Below are positions 7,831 through 18,400 of a DNA stretch of 64,000 bases, piece after piece. Within the stretch, counting starts at the first letter, position 1. Each line of letters starts with the position of its first letter. The notes under the pieces were generated by a model, which did no database searches, was not told the DNA's origin, and saw nothing but the letters and a program-made list of their open reading frames with translations. The position numbers and the translations under genes are program-made. The stretch is from an uncultured Chitinophaga sp. (lineage in GTDB: Bacteria > Bacteroidota > Bacteroidia > Chitinophagales > Chitinophagaceae), in the NCBI RefSeq assembly GCF_946479755.1, contig NZ_CAMLHC010000020.1, forward strand, positions 84,072 through 148,071. Reading direction: 5' to 3'.

Positions 7831-9822
7831 CTATTTCTTCAGTATCGTGAAGGTGGTCCTTCTGTTCTGCTGTCTTCCTTCCGGGTTGTCGGATCCGTCC
7901 GGCAGCGTATTAGGCGCTATCGGCATAGTGGCGCCATAACCTTTGTAGGTGAGGCGGTGCGCGTCTATTCCTTTTTCCACCAGGTAGTCTACGCAACTCT
8001 TGGCGCGGGCTTCGGAAAGTCGCTGGTTGTAACGTTTGCCTCCTTTGCTGTCGGTATGGGCCGCCAGCTCAATCTCCATATTGGGATTTTCCTGCAGCAG
8101 GACCGCCAGTTTATCCAGCGATGCAGAAGATTCAGGCTTCAGCGTCGCTTTATCATAGTCGTAGTACACATTTTCGAGCGTCACCGGAGACGGTGGCGCT
8201 ACAATCGGCGTAAGGCACAACGCCGGTGCGGTAATAGCGGCGGTATCTTCATTTTGCGGCAGATCGATGTGTTGCGTACCCTGCGTATAACCTACTGCGT
8301 TAGCGATGGCTACCAGCGGCTGGTATTCGTCCATCGTAAAGGCATAACTGCCATCGGCGCCGGTACTGCGGGTGGTGACCACCTGGTTATTAACGGTGTC
8401 GATAATACGTACTTCCGCTCCCGCCACAGGCGTATTACTGTTACACGCCACCACAACACCGCTCAACTGCCGCGCAGGACGTGTTTTATGGAGAAAGAAA
8501 AGTTCGAGGCAACATTCTGCCGCCCTGTCTGTACCCAGCAACACATCATCGAGCAGGTTACGGTTGTTGCTCCGGCTGGCGAAGTAGATGTCATCTTTAA
8601 CGGAATTGACCGGATACCCCATGTTCACCGGCGCCTGAAAGTTGCCCGGTTCTCCCTTGCTGCTGAAGAAATCATAGCCACCCATACCGGTCCTTCCATC
8701 GGTGGAAAACACCAGCGTGCGGGTAGCTGCATGATAATAAGGCGCCTGTTCGTTATCCGCCGTATTGATCACCTCACCGAGATTAGCGGTACTCACAGGC
8801 TTGCCGGTTTCATCCAGTGTGGCGTACCACAGGTCAAAACCGCCCTGGCCCCCGGGACGGTCGCTGGCATACAGGAGGTGTTTGCCATCGGGCAACACAA
8901 AAGGCTGCTGCGTATTGCTGCCAGGCACATTGATCACCGCATCCAGCGCCACAGGCTCGCTCCAGTTGTTGCCGCTTTTGCGGGACACCCACAGGGAAGT
9001 CACTTTTTTACCATGATCGATCTGCCAGCGGGTGATGAACAACTGCTGCCCGTCAGGGGTAATGCTGACAGCGCCCTGGTGCAGCGATTCAGGTTGGGCG
9101 ACCGGTAGCAGTTTAATATTGGCCGCCTGCCCGTCAGCGTAGTCGGCGGTGTACACCCTGTTGACAAAACCTTTGTTTTTGGCAGGGTCCGGACGGGTGG
9201 ACGTAAACAGCAACGCACCATCGGCTGTCCAGAGCGGCGCATAGCTGGCGCCGGTGGTATTCAGTGCCGCCGGCGCTTTGCGTATTTCATAGAGGGCAAG
9301 GTCAGACCGTTTCAATTGAGCATTGACAAATGCGAGGTTTTTCACTTCCCGTTCGGCAGCGGCACTATAGCTGTCTTTGGAACCGTAGCCCTGCAGAAAA
9401 CTGTGGAATGCTTTCTCTGCATCTTCGTATTTACCAAGGGCACGGAGGGAAACAGCATAATAATAGGCTGCCAGCGGGAAATTTTTCGCGTCGGCTTCCA
9501 GCACTGCTTCATAGTGCGGCGCCGCTTTTTCATAGTTATGCAGGTTACGGTAGCTCTCCGCCAGTTTGTACACCGCCTGCTGCGCGCTGCTTACCGGCAC
9601 CGTTGTTTTGCGGCTGGCGTTCACCGCCGCATAAGGTTTATAGGAATCCTGCCGGAAAGATTTATTCCTGGTGCCGAGGTATTTTTCATAATACTGCACT
9701 GCCGAATTATAATCTTCCTTTTTATAGTATTGATCGGCCGCTTTCAGGTAATCGTAGGTAAACTGCGCCTGTAGCGTCATAGCGGCCAGTAAAACGGATG
9801 CGGTAAATAATATTTTTTTCAT
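7831..9822 (-). CDS. OmpA-family protein with TPR and PD40/WD40 repeats (PorE-like)
   Basis: 663 residues. Signal peptide (to about 20, LQAQ), TPR-like helices about 20-170 (DYLKAADQYYKKEDYNSAVQ), PD40 beta-propeller blades about 190-430 (LLFTSTRPDP, LYASDRPGGQGGFDLWY, LVFSTDGRTGMGGYDFF), a carboxypeptidase-regulatory-like domain about 450-530, and a C-terminal OmpA domain about 545-663. The peptidoglycan-binding residues are visible in AAHTDSKGG and LSEARAKS. This architecture is that of the T9SS-linked PorE type, thought to anchor outer-membrane T9SS parts to peptidoglycan. It lies between the two PorP/SprF genes. Confidence 0.88.
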   Translation of the reverse strand: MKKILFTASVLLAAMTLQAQFTYDYLKAADQYYKKEDYNSAVQYYEKYLGTRNKSFRQDSYKPYAAVNASRKTTVPVSSAQQAVYKLAESYRNLHNYEKAAPHYEAVLEADAKNFPLAAYYYAVSLRALGKYEDAEKAFHSFLQGYGSKDSYSAAAEREVKNLAFVNAQLKRSDLALYEIRKAPAALNTTGASYAPLWTADGALLFTSTRPDPAKNKGFVNRVYTADYADGQAANIKLLPVAQPESLHQGAVSITPDGQQLFITRWQIDHGKKVTSLWVSRKSGNNWSEPVALDAVINVPGSNTQQPFVLPDGKHLLYASDRPGGQGGFDLWYATLDETGKPVSTANLGEVINTADNEQAPYYHAATRTLVFSTDGRTGMGGYDFFSSKGEPGNFQAPVNMGYPVNSVKDDIYFASRSNNRNLLDDVLLGTDRAAECCLELFFLHKTRPARQLSGVVVACNSNTPVAGAEVRIIDTVNNQVVTTRSTGADGSYAFTMDEYQPLVAIANAVGYTQGTQHIDLPQNEDTAAITAPALCLTPIVAPPSPVTLENVYYDYDKATLKPESSASLDKLAVLLQENPNMEIELAAHTDSKGGKRYNQRLSEARAKSCVDYLVEKGIDAHRLTYKGYGATMPIAPNTLPDGSDNPEGRQQNRRTTFTILKK

Positions 9823-9849
9823 GAGATGTCTGTTACATGTAGAGATGAA

Positions 9850-10854
9850 TTACAAACGGGGGCATACAAATTCCACTTCCGGCGTCTTCACTTTCCTGCG
9901 TCCGATAAAAGTGAGCGATACTTCGAAGCTGTTGGAACCGCGGGCCATCTTGCTCAGGTCTGAGGTATTGATATCATAGCTCACCCCCAGCATCATGCTC
10001 TTGTAAATAAACCCGGCATGGGTGGTGAAGGCATCTTTTAAGCGATAGTTCAGTCCCAGCAGGAAATCCGTTTCAGGCGCTGCTTTCAGCTGGCCATAGG
10101 CGCCGATCATTTTCTCCTGCGCCGGTCCCTGCGCCATAAACAGGAAGTTGGGTGTAATACTCAGTATGTCCGACACCGTTAGCTTCACGCCGCCATGTAT
10201 ATTAAAGCGCATCGGGAAACGGGCGTCCCCGGCTGCGGCAAACTGGTCCTGCGGACGGGTAAGGTGTATCACAGAAAAACCGCCGTAGATATTGAACTTC
10301 TTACCAGGCGTGGCGTCGTAATAAAGCGCGCCGGCGCCGGCATCAAAAGAAAGGGAAGAAGTCCGGGTCAGCACATCGGTCACCGGGTTGCCGGGGTTAT
10401 AGCCTGTCACCGGGTTCCATTGCTCACCGAAGGTGAGCTTGGAAGGATCAAAGCGGCGCTGGATAAATCCCAGCTGCAGGCCGAAGTTGAGCTGATGGTA
10501 ATGCGCGGCGTCCAGCTTTACACCGGTGTAAGCAGCGCTTACATAACCGGTGGTATAGTTGTACCCACCGTCACCGGCGGCCTGGTTCAGCACACTGGCG
10601 CCGAAGTTGATATTTTTGGCGGTCGGCACTTCGGCCGTGATACCGTATGTTTTAAACGGGCTGATATTTCCCCATTGTGTGCGGTATATCGCAGCAATCC
10701 GGTAGTCCCCGTCGAAAGCGCCGGTCAGGGCCGGGTTAAGCCACGACGGATAGGTATAGTACTGCGAGAAATGCGGGTCAGCCTGGGCCATCGCCCTGGA
10801 GCAGGCGAAGAGGGCTGTCACTGACATGAGCCATGTTGCAATTTTTATTCTCAT
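9850..10854 (-). CDS. PorP/SprF family T9SS outer-membrane protein (second copy)
   Basis: 334 residues, signal peptide ending near AMAQ-ADPHFSQYYTYPSWLNPALTG, the same opening pattern as the first copy. Beta-barrel strands follow to the end. It is directly downstream (32 bases) of the 1375-residue type B adhesin, the same gene order as sprB-sprF in gliding bacteria. Predicted role: outer-membrane partner for secretion or surface attachment of the adjacent type B cargo. The two PorP/SprF copies are clearly divergent, so they are not a fresh duplication. Confidence 0.9.
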   Translation of the reverse strand: MRIKIATWLMSVTALFACSRAMAQADPHFSQYYTYPSWLNPALTGAFDGDYRIAAIYRTQWGNISPFKTYGITAEVPTAKNINFGASVLNQAAGDGGYNYTTGYVSAAYTGVKLDAAHYHQLNFGLQLGFIQRRFDPSKLTFGEQWNPVTGYNPGNPVTDVLTRTSSLSFDAGAGALYYDATPGKKFNIYGGFSVIHLTRPQDQFAAAGDARFPMRFNIHGGVKLTVSDILSITPNFLFMAQGPAQEKMIGAYGQLKAAPETDFLLGLNYRLKDAFTTHAGFIYKSMMLGVSYDINTSDLSKMARGSNSFEVSLTFIGRRKVKTPEVEFVCPRL

Positions 10855-10886
10855 TTTGTGTCCGTGTTTTATGTGAATAATGTTCG

Positions 10887-13800
10887 TTATCGGATGATGG
10901 CCACATACCCTGACAGCGGCGCAAATCCGTTACGCAGGGTGATGACATAATAGTAGGTGCCGACCGGCAACGGGTTGCCCTTAAAGCTGCCGTCCCATGG
11001 CTGCGGATAACCGGTGGACTGATACACCCGCTGACCATAGCGGTTGAATACTTCTACTTTGCTGTCGGGGTAGTCGCCCAGGTTATAGATCACCCATTTG
11101 TCATTGATGTTATCGCCGTTGGGAGAGAACGCATTGGGCGGCAACACAGGCTTCAGTACTTTGACAGACAGCTGGTCTTTAGCGGTACAGTTGTGTTTAC
11201 CGGTGGCGGTCAGCGTGTATATCTCGTCATGCATTGCCGGAATGGAGGGCGACAGCAGCGTCGGGTTCGGGAAATCGGCAGCCGGTTCCCAGCGGAACTT
11301 CAGGTTCACGGAATCGTTGGCCCTAGGCCTGAAAGTGATCACCGTTCCTTGTGGCACCACAAAAGACTGGCCCGCGTCGATCACCGGTTGCAGGTATACC
11401 ACTACTTTGCTGGTGTAGGATGCAGACGTACAACCTGCGGCGTTCGTTACCTTCAGCTTTACGCCATATTCGCCGGGTTCAGCGTATTTCTTCACCGGGT
11501 TTTGTGCGGTAGAAGTAGAACCATCACCAAATTCCCAGGCCCAGGTGGTAATATTGCTTTTAGCGTCAGTGCTCTGGTCGGTGAACGTATTATCTGTTCC
11601 CTGGCACAGCGTGTCCGGGGATACTTTGAAAGAAGCGACCGGCTGACCGAAGAAAGCTTCCATGCGCTTGGTAGCGCTTGCGCTGCAACCGAAGGGAGAG
11701 GTGGCGGTGAGCACTACGTCGAACGGACCATAGGCGGTGTAGTTATGCAGCGGGTCTTTCAGGGCGGAAGTGGCGCTGCCATCCCCGAAGTTCCACTGCC
11801 ATGTAAGCGTCGACTTATCAGCAATTTTGCTCAGGTTGGTGAACTGCGCACTGCCTTCCGGCATACATATCGCCGCCGGCAGCTGGAAATTCACTTCAGG
11901 CAAAGGATGCACGCCCACCGACATGGAGGCGGTATCACTCAGACACTGATGGTCGCTGACAGCCACCAGTTTGACGGTGTAACTGCCATCAGCGGTATAG
12001 AGCACATTAAACGGTGTATTGTTGCTGGCTTGCGTCTGCTGACCTTTACCATCGTCCCATTTCCAGGTACTGATGACGCCACCGGTAATCGTAGATTGGT
12101 CGGTGATCAAGGCTGGCTGGCCGAGGCAGACATTGGCTGTTGCGGTAAAGGTGGCGGTGGGTTTAGGATATACCACCACGTCCGTTGCCACGGAATCAGC
12201 ACAGCCTGTGCTGGTGTTGAACACATACCAGATTTTATGTGTACCGGCGCCCGCCACCGAAGGGGTGAAATTACCGGTAGAATCCGTCGCCGGGCCTTTG
12301 TAGTAGCCTTTGCCGGTTACCCCATTCTGCACAGCCGCGTTAGCCACTTTAATACTTCCTTTCACGTTTACGCATACCCCGTTCACCGGCGCATACGCCA
12401 GCTGTGGTTTCAGCTTAAAGCTGGCAGTGACGGTCGTATCTTTCGTACAGCCTTTATCGGTAGTTACCTGGTATTTGATCGTATAGGAGCCAAACTTCGT
12501 ATAGGCATGCGTAGGTGACGCCAGCAGCGAAGTATTGGGATTGGTGGGCGTAGCGCCGGCATCACCGAAGTCCCAGCTGTGGCCGGCCAGCGTTTGTGCA
12601 TCGGGCACAGTGGCGGTGCTGGTAAACTGTACCACGCCATTTACCGGCAGACAATCGCCGGGGAAAGTAAAGGCCGCATGTGGCTTCGCGTATACGGTAA
12701 TGGTTTTGGTAACGGTATCGCTGATACACAGGTCGCTCACCTTCACCATATGTTTAATAGTGTATGTTTTATGACCTTTATACGTCATAGACTCCGGCGC
12801 ATTGGTAGAAGCTTTCTTCACTGAGTCATTGCCAAAATCCCAGTACCATTCTTTCAGCGGCGTTGTTCCTCCGTAGGTGGAGTTATCAGTGAGCTTCACG
12901 GGTGCACCTTCGCACAGCGACGGCAGGTCGCTGGTGAAATCGGCCACCGGTTTGGCCACGGCCTTCACCTGGAAAGCGGTGTCTCCCACACAACCATCGG
13001 TGGAGATCACCGTCAGCTTCACATTGGCTTGTCCCGGCTGGAAAGCATGATGCACCTCGATGCCGCTGTCCAGTGCCGGACCAGGGAATTCCCATTTCCA
13101 GCGGTCAATCTTATAGTCCGGTTGATTGTTTTCTCCTTTGAAGATGGCGCTGTCCAGCGTACAACCTGAATAGGTATAGCTGGATATCGCGCGCGGCTTG
13201 GGCTTCACAGAAATGGTATATCCCACCTTTTCCGTATTGGTACAGTTCTCAATAGAAGGATGGGTAGACATCACCGTAATATCAAATTCCCCCGTGTTGG
13301 TGAATTTATAAGAGCCGGGTAAAGTGTATTTATAGTAAGTGATACCGTTGATCACCACGGTAGCGGTAGGCACCGGCGCGTTCACGGTCACATCAGCATT
13401 TGGTGTAATGGCTGCACCCAAAAGACTCAGCTTCCACACCATTTTGGTGGGCTTGTAAGCCATCAGGATAGACAGTTGCACCGGTGTTTGCGTACAGGTA
13501 AAATCATTGGTGGCTTTAGATGTATCATACTCGTTGTGAATAGAACCCACTGCGTTCAGGTTGTTGATCAGTGTACCGGCGTTATAGCCATAACTTTCTA
13601 CGCTGCCAAGACCGTAGGTAGTAGCGGTAAAGGCGGAGTCGCTGGTCACGATACATTGTGCCTGCGCAGCGGCCCAGCGTTTCACCACCACAGAATAACC
13701 GGTCAGGTTAGGGTGCGGATAGGAGGTATTGAACAGCGGACTGCCGTCGATTAACAACGATCCGATACCGCCGGTGGGAATAATCAGCGTCAGGTAGTTG

Positions 13801-15014
13801 ACCGTAATAAACTCCCTGTTGTTACGGTAAAAACCGGTCCTTTTAACGGCCTGTTCTATCGGGCTGAGGTACACCATCTCCGGGTCTCCCAGCGGATCGC
13901 TGTTGCCGCAGGAGCCGGAAGACGGCATGTATTGGGCTACCAGTACCGGTTTATCGGCTTCAATATAATCGGCGGTATTACTGTTGTACTCGTAATAGGA
14001 ATTAGCGATCAACGGCCCCATGACCGCGCCATTCTTTTTCACCACCGTTGTAGGATCTTTCACCACTACCTTATACATGGACGTCTGGTTGGAAGTGGGT
14101 GTGCCGGAATGCGAGTAGGGTGCGGTCAGGTAACGTTTACCCCAGGCCTGGAAAGGAAATACCTGCTGGATATTGTTATCGCCGCTGCCGCCGCCGTTGG
14201 TACAGGACTGCGAGGTACGGCTGCTGCCGGAGAAAACGGCCACGGGATAACATTCCCCGGCGGAGTTACCGATAGATTTTACGGTGGTGCCGGTGAGCTC
14301 CCGTCCTTTGGAGCCTGCCAGCGCGCCGCCTACCAGCTGGTAGATGTCGCCGCGGTTAAGGGTAACGGTGAATGGAACGCCCGGTGCACGGCCGTTACGG
14401 GTCAGTACCGAAGGTGTGATTTCCACCACGGTATTGTTTTGGTTGGCTACGACAAACATCCAGGAAAAACAGTCGGAGGCATAGTCCTGCTGACTGTTGA
14501 CAGAGATATAGGAATAGCCCCATGTTTCTTCCGGCATCAGCATGGTGGCGCCGGAAGAGGCGCTGCCGAAGATATGTGCATAGGCTACGATCGGCACGTT
14601 ACTGTGGATATGGATCGATTTATTATTGAAAGTCCCTTCGCCGCCGGTACCGCCGAACGAAGGCGGTGGTGAGTACAAACGGGCGTCGTTGGCGCCTGTT
14701 TTAGGGATCAGGTCTGTTGCTATGACCGTATTGGCGGGGATGGTATAGGTCCGGGTCCAGGCGGTGCCGGTGATATTCACTGTTACCGTAGCGGCCTGCT
14801 CGGCGCTCAGGTACAGGATCATCTCCTGTGAGTTGCCCCCTCCCGGCTCCATGAACTGGTGATGTCCGTAGCCAACCCAGAAGTCTTTCCCTTTATTGGA
14901 AAGATTCTGGGCGTGCGAACTGAAGGCTACGAACTGCAACACTAACACAGATATGGCCATGAGACATCGCTGTAGCCGTTGGCTGACAGGATGATTGGTT
15001 ATTTTGGTAAACAT
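10887..15014 (-). CDS. Adhesin-like PKD protein with IgGFc-type N-terminal block and gliding-motility (type B) C-terminal domain
   Basis: 1375 residues from ATG 15014 (an in-frame TTG at 15023 was discarded). Signal peptide to about residue 35 (VLQFVAFSSHAQ). Residues about 40-500 form the IgGFc-binding-like block (DFWVGYGHHQF, IVAYAHIFGSASSGA, VESYGYNAGTL) shared with the 2979-residue neighbour. About six PKD-like domains follow between 600 and 1280, with cores such as WYWDFGNDS, WDFGDAGA, WQWNFGDGS and WAWEFGDGS. The last about 88 residues are a gliding-motility type C-terminal domain (PNAFSPNGDNINDKW, VEVFNRYGQRVY, PVGTYYYVI), the type B signal for T9SS. Predicted surface adhesin, exported through T9SS with the PorP/SprF encoded next. 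Confidence 0.9.
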   Translation of the reverse strand: MFTKITNHPVSQRLQRCLMAISVLVLQFVAFSSHAQNLSNKGKDFWVGYGHHQFMEPGGGNSQEMILYLSAEQAATVTVNITGTAWTRTYTIPANTVIATDLIPKTGANDARLYSPPPSFGGTGGEGTFNNKSIHIHSNVPIVAYAHIFGSASSGATMLMPEETWGYSYISVNSQQDYASDCFSWMFVVANQNNTVVEITPSVLTRNGRAPGVPFTVTLNRGDIYQLVGGALAGSKGRELTGTTVKSIGNSAGECYPVAVFSGSSRTSQSCTNGGGSGDNNIQQVFPFQAWGKRYLTAPYSHSGTPTSNQTSMYKVVVKDPTTVVKKNGAVMGPLIANSYYEYNSNTADYIEADKPVLVAQYMPSSGSCGNSDPLGDPEMVYLSPIEQAVKRTGFYRNNREFITVNYLTLIIPTGGIGSLLIDGSPLFNTSYPHPNLTGYSVVVKRWAAAQAQCIVTSDSAFTATTYGLGSVESYGYNAGTLINNLNAVGSIHNEYDTSKATNDFTCTQTPVQLSILMAYKPTKMVWKLSLLGAAITPNADVTVNAPVPTATVVINGITYYKYTLPGSYKFTNTGEFDITVMSTHPSIENCTNTEKVGYTISVKPKPRAISSYTYSGCTLDSAIFKGENNQPDYKIDRWKWEFPGPALDSGIEVHHAFQPGQANVKLTVISTDGCVGDTAFQVKAVAKPVADFTSDLPSLCEGAPVKLTDNSTYGGTTPLKEWYWDFGNDSVKKASTNAPESMTYKGHKTYTIKHMVKVSDLCISDTVTKTITVYAKPHAAFTFPGDCLPVNGVVQFTSTATVPDAQTLAGHSWDFGDAGATPTNPNTSLLASPTHAYTKFGSYTIKYQVTTDKGCTKDTTVTASFKLKPQLAYAPVNGVCVNVKGSIKVANAAVQNGVTGKGYYKGPATDSTGNFTPSVAGAGTHKIWYVFNTSTGCADSVATDVVVYPKPTATFTATANVCLGQPALITDQSTITGGVISTWKWDDGKGQQTQASNNTPFNVLYTADGSYTVKLVAVSDHQCLSDTASMSVGVHPLPEVNFQLPAAICMPEGSAQFTNLSKIADKSTLTWQWNFGDGSATSALKDPLHNYTAYGPFDVVLTATSPFGCSASATKRMEAFFGQPVASFKVSPDTLCQGTDNTFTDQSTDAKSNITTWAWEFGDGSTSTAQNPVKKYAEPGEYGVKLKVTNAAGCTSASYTSKVVVYLQPVIDAGQSFVVPQGTVITFRPRANDSVNLKFRWEPAADFPNPTLLSPSIPAMHDEIYTLTATGKHNCTAKDQLSVKVLKPVLPPNAFSPNGDNINDKWVIYNLGDYPDSKVEVFNRYGQRVYQSTGYPQPWDGSFKGNPLPVGTYYYVITLRNGFAPLSGYVAIIR

Positions 15015-15041
15015 CTTGTACAATTTTTCATCTTGAAATGA

Positions 15042-15386
15042 TTATTGTTTGATGATCATCTTTGAGGTTCTTGTCCCGTCTTCAAATAAGGCCCGCAACA
15101 TGTAAGGACCTTGTCCCAGTCCTGAAACCTGCACCAGGTTATCTTTTCCCGGTGTGGCTATTCTCTTCACCTGCCTTCCGTCCAATGCGTAGATCACCAG
15201 CTCACGCAGGTTCTTCACAGATTTCACACGCACAGACACGGAGGCCGGGTTAGGATAGGCAGTAATAGACCGGGCGCTGTTGACCAGGCTGTCTATTCCC
15301 TGCCGGCAGCTGGTAGCTGCTGCACGGGGAAACACCCCATGCAGCAACGCAGCTGTAATTATGAAAGCAAGCAAGTACTTCATCAT
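15042..15386 (-). CDS. Minimal secreted protein made almost only of a type A T9SS sorting domain
   Basis: 114 residues from ATG 15386 (or 15383); a longer frame to 15467 would only add a charged, non-signal N-terminus. Signal peptide MMKYLLAFIITAALLHG to about residue 24, then about 20 linker residues (SCRQGIDSLVNSARS), then the complete sorting domain ITAYPNPAS, LVIYALDGRQVKRI, GPYMLRALFEDG, KMIIKQ. Normal T9SS cargo carries a large passenger before this domain; here there is none. It sits between the two type B adhesin genes, 14 and 27 bases from its neighbours, so it is expressed with them. It could be a small surface protein or a decoy/placeholder for the sorting machinery; it may also be a remnant, but the frame is intact. 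Confidence 0.82.
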   Translation of the reverse strand: MMKYLLAFIITAALLHGVFPRAAATSCRQGIDSLVNSARSITAYPNPASVSVRVKSVKNLRELVIYALDGRQVKRIATPGKDNLVQVSGLGQGPYMLRALFEDGTRTSKMIIKQ

Positions 15387-15400
15387 CTTACATTTTTGGG

Positions 15401-18400
15401 TTATCGGATCAGGTTGATCACTCCTTTCTTCTCTACGGTGGAACCGTCTTTCAGTACCAGGTGACATACATAGATGTACACCCCTGAAGGCATGGTTTTA
15501 CCTTTGTAAGTACCGTCCCATCCTATATCCTGGCTGTTGGACTCAAACACTTTTTCACCCCACTGATCGAATATGGCGATGTGTAATTTGTTGATGATAT
15601 AACCATATACTTTCAGCACATCATTCTTACCGTCGTTGTTCGGCGTGAACGTATTGGGGATGTAGATACCATCCGGCAGGGTTTTACCTTCGGCCGGATC
15701 GGAGATTTTGTCTTCGCAACCTCTCACCTTCACGATGAGCTTCACGCTCTGGGATGGCTGCAGGCCGCTGATTACATGTTCCAGTCCTTCTCTTCCGGAA
15801 GACGGCTGCGTCCAGGTGAGGCCGCCGTCGATGGACACTTCGTAGCTGGTAGCATTGGGCACCGCAGCCCATTTAAAGCGGATCAGGTTGACGCCTACAG
15901 TATCCACTTTCACCACCGGCGTCGTCAGCAGTGGCAGCACATGTACCACCACTTTGGCACGGGTAGCGCCCGGACAGCCGTGGTTGATGGCTTCGAGATA
16001 GTAGGTACCACTGGCAGTGGCGGCAGTGATCGTGTATACGTTGCCGGTGAACAGCAGGTTACCGCCTGCAGGTGCGTCATACCAGTTGTACAGTACGCCC
16101 GCCTCCGGATCTTTCACGGCCAGCGATGCGTCGCTGCCGCTGCACACGGTCAGGGAGTCTTTCACCACGGCGGCTACGCCTGGGGCATATACTTCCACTT
16201 CTTTCGTGGTATCACCGATACAGCCTTCTGCCGCTACGATGCTCAGTTTCACTTTGTGGATGCCGGGGTATTTAAACTGTTTGGTGGTATCCTTCCGGAA
16301 AGCGTAGGTAGTATCACCAAAATTCCATTTCCAGCTGCTGATACCCACATTATTGCTGGTAGTAGCACTGCCCGTAAACTGGGCCACATCGCCTACGCAG
16401 CCGGTGTAGTTGCTGGTGAAGTTCACCACCGGCGCTGGTATTACTTTCACGGTGAGGACGGCCTCAAAGCTGTTGTTACAGCTTTCAATGTCCGGATGTG
16501 AGATCTGGATCGGCACATTGTAAGTGCCCGGCGCAGAGAACACATATTCATCCGGCAGCACAAAACGGTAGTAAGTGCGTTCGTTGGCGATCAACGAATC
16601 TTTCGGCACCGGGTTGTCCTGTATCACGTCCACCGCTGGCGTCAGGTTCTTCACAGCGCTCAGTTTCCAGGTGAGTTTGGTGGGTTTCACCGGTATCAGC
16701 ATGGAGAAACGGAACGGCGTTTTCACGCAGGTGTACGTGTTGTTGCTGCCGCTGGACGGGTTCAGCACGTTGCTGAAGGCCGGCAGGATATTGAGGTTCT
16801 TCACGAGTGTTCCAGCATTGTAACCGTAGCTTTCCACACTGCCAAGACCATAAGTGATAGCGGTGAAGGCCGAGTCTGCGATAACATTACATTGCGCAGC
16901 GTCTGCATCCCACCTTTTCACCACCACCGTGTAACCGGTAAGGTTAGGATGTGCATAAGTGTGGTCAAACACATTACTGCCGTCGATCCGTAAAGAACTC
17001 AATCCGCCTGTTGGTATGATGAGGGTAAGATAGTTGGTGTTGATAGACTCAACGGTATTGCGGTACAAACCGACTTGTTTGATACCTTGTTCCAGTGGGC
17101 TGACATAGATCATTTCCGGATCTCCGTCGCCGTTTGTGTTGTCACAGGAGCCGCTGGATGACATATACTGCGCTACCATCACCGGCTGACTGGCATCGAT
17201 GTAGTCAGCGGTATTGCTTTCAAACTGGTAGAAGCGGTTGTTGATCAAACCTGTTAACGCTACACCATTGCGTTTCACCACGGTGGCCGGGTCTTTTACC
17301 AGCACACGGAAGATGTTGGTCATAAAGCTGGCGGCATCATCGTCGATCGAAGTCGGCGCCGTCAGGTATTTTTTACCCCATGCCTGTGACGGGAAGTTCT
17401 GCTGGATCAGGTTATCACCGGAAGAACCGGTGCTGTTGCCACATCCGATACCGGTACGGCTGCTGCCGGAGAAGAAAGCTACCGGGAAGCACTTACCGTC
17501 GCTGTTGACGATGGAACGCACATGGGAGCCGGACACGTCGTATCCTTCAGAACCGGCTTGCAGCGCACCCAGTACCTGGTACACCTCACCTTTGTTCAGC
17601 GTTACGGTAAACGTCTGGTTGGCAGGTCTGCCGGTCAGCGTAGGCACACTCGGCGTGATTTCCAGGGTGGTGTTGTCATAATCCGCTACCACATAGAACC
17701 AGGAGTAAGTATCTGTAGAATAATTCTGCCTGGAAGTGAGCGCGTAATAATCGTATCCGTAAGTGCCTACGGGCAACAGCATGGAGGCGCCGGAAGAGGC
17801 ACTGCCATAAATATGCGCATAAGCGACTATGGGCACATCACTTTCAATGCTGATGCCTCTGTCGGACCAGCCTTCTTCCAGCAGACGGGCATCGTTCATA
17901 CCGCCTTTAGGCAGTGTTTCCGTCGTGATGGTCTTATTGGCCGGGATGTGATAGGTGCGTTCCCACGCGGTACCATTCACTCTTACAGTAACGTTAGAGG
18001 AGTCTTTCGCGTTCAGGTACAGTACCATCTGCTGGCTGTTATCACCGGTGAAGAACTGGTGATGACCGTAGCCTACCCAAAAGCGGGTACCCCTATTGGA
18101 ACTGTCTGCCGGCTGCAGCTGCTGCGGTGCAGCAATGCCGCCATTCAGGCCGGTGAACTTGTCGAAATAGTGCAGGGTGCTGTCGGTGATCACATTGGTG
18201 AAGTCATTCACCCTGCTCAACGAATCTGTCTTCCATTTATCCGTGCTGTCGGTCATCGCCAGCCGGATGTCTTTCTGACGTTTGATATATCCCTGCCACG
18301 GATCGAGGTAGAACTGCTGGATATTGAAGTTGTACACGCCGCTGGCCGGGGTAACGTCCACGTCTGTATAGAAATACATGAAGTCGGTTCCCGGAGCGAT

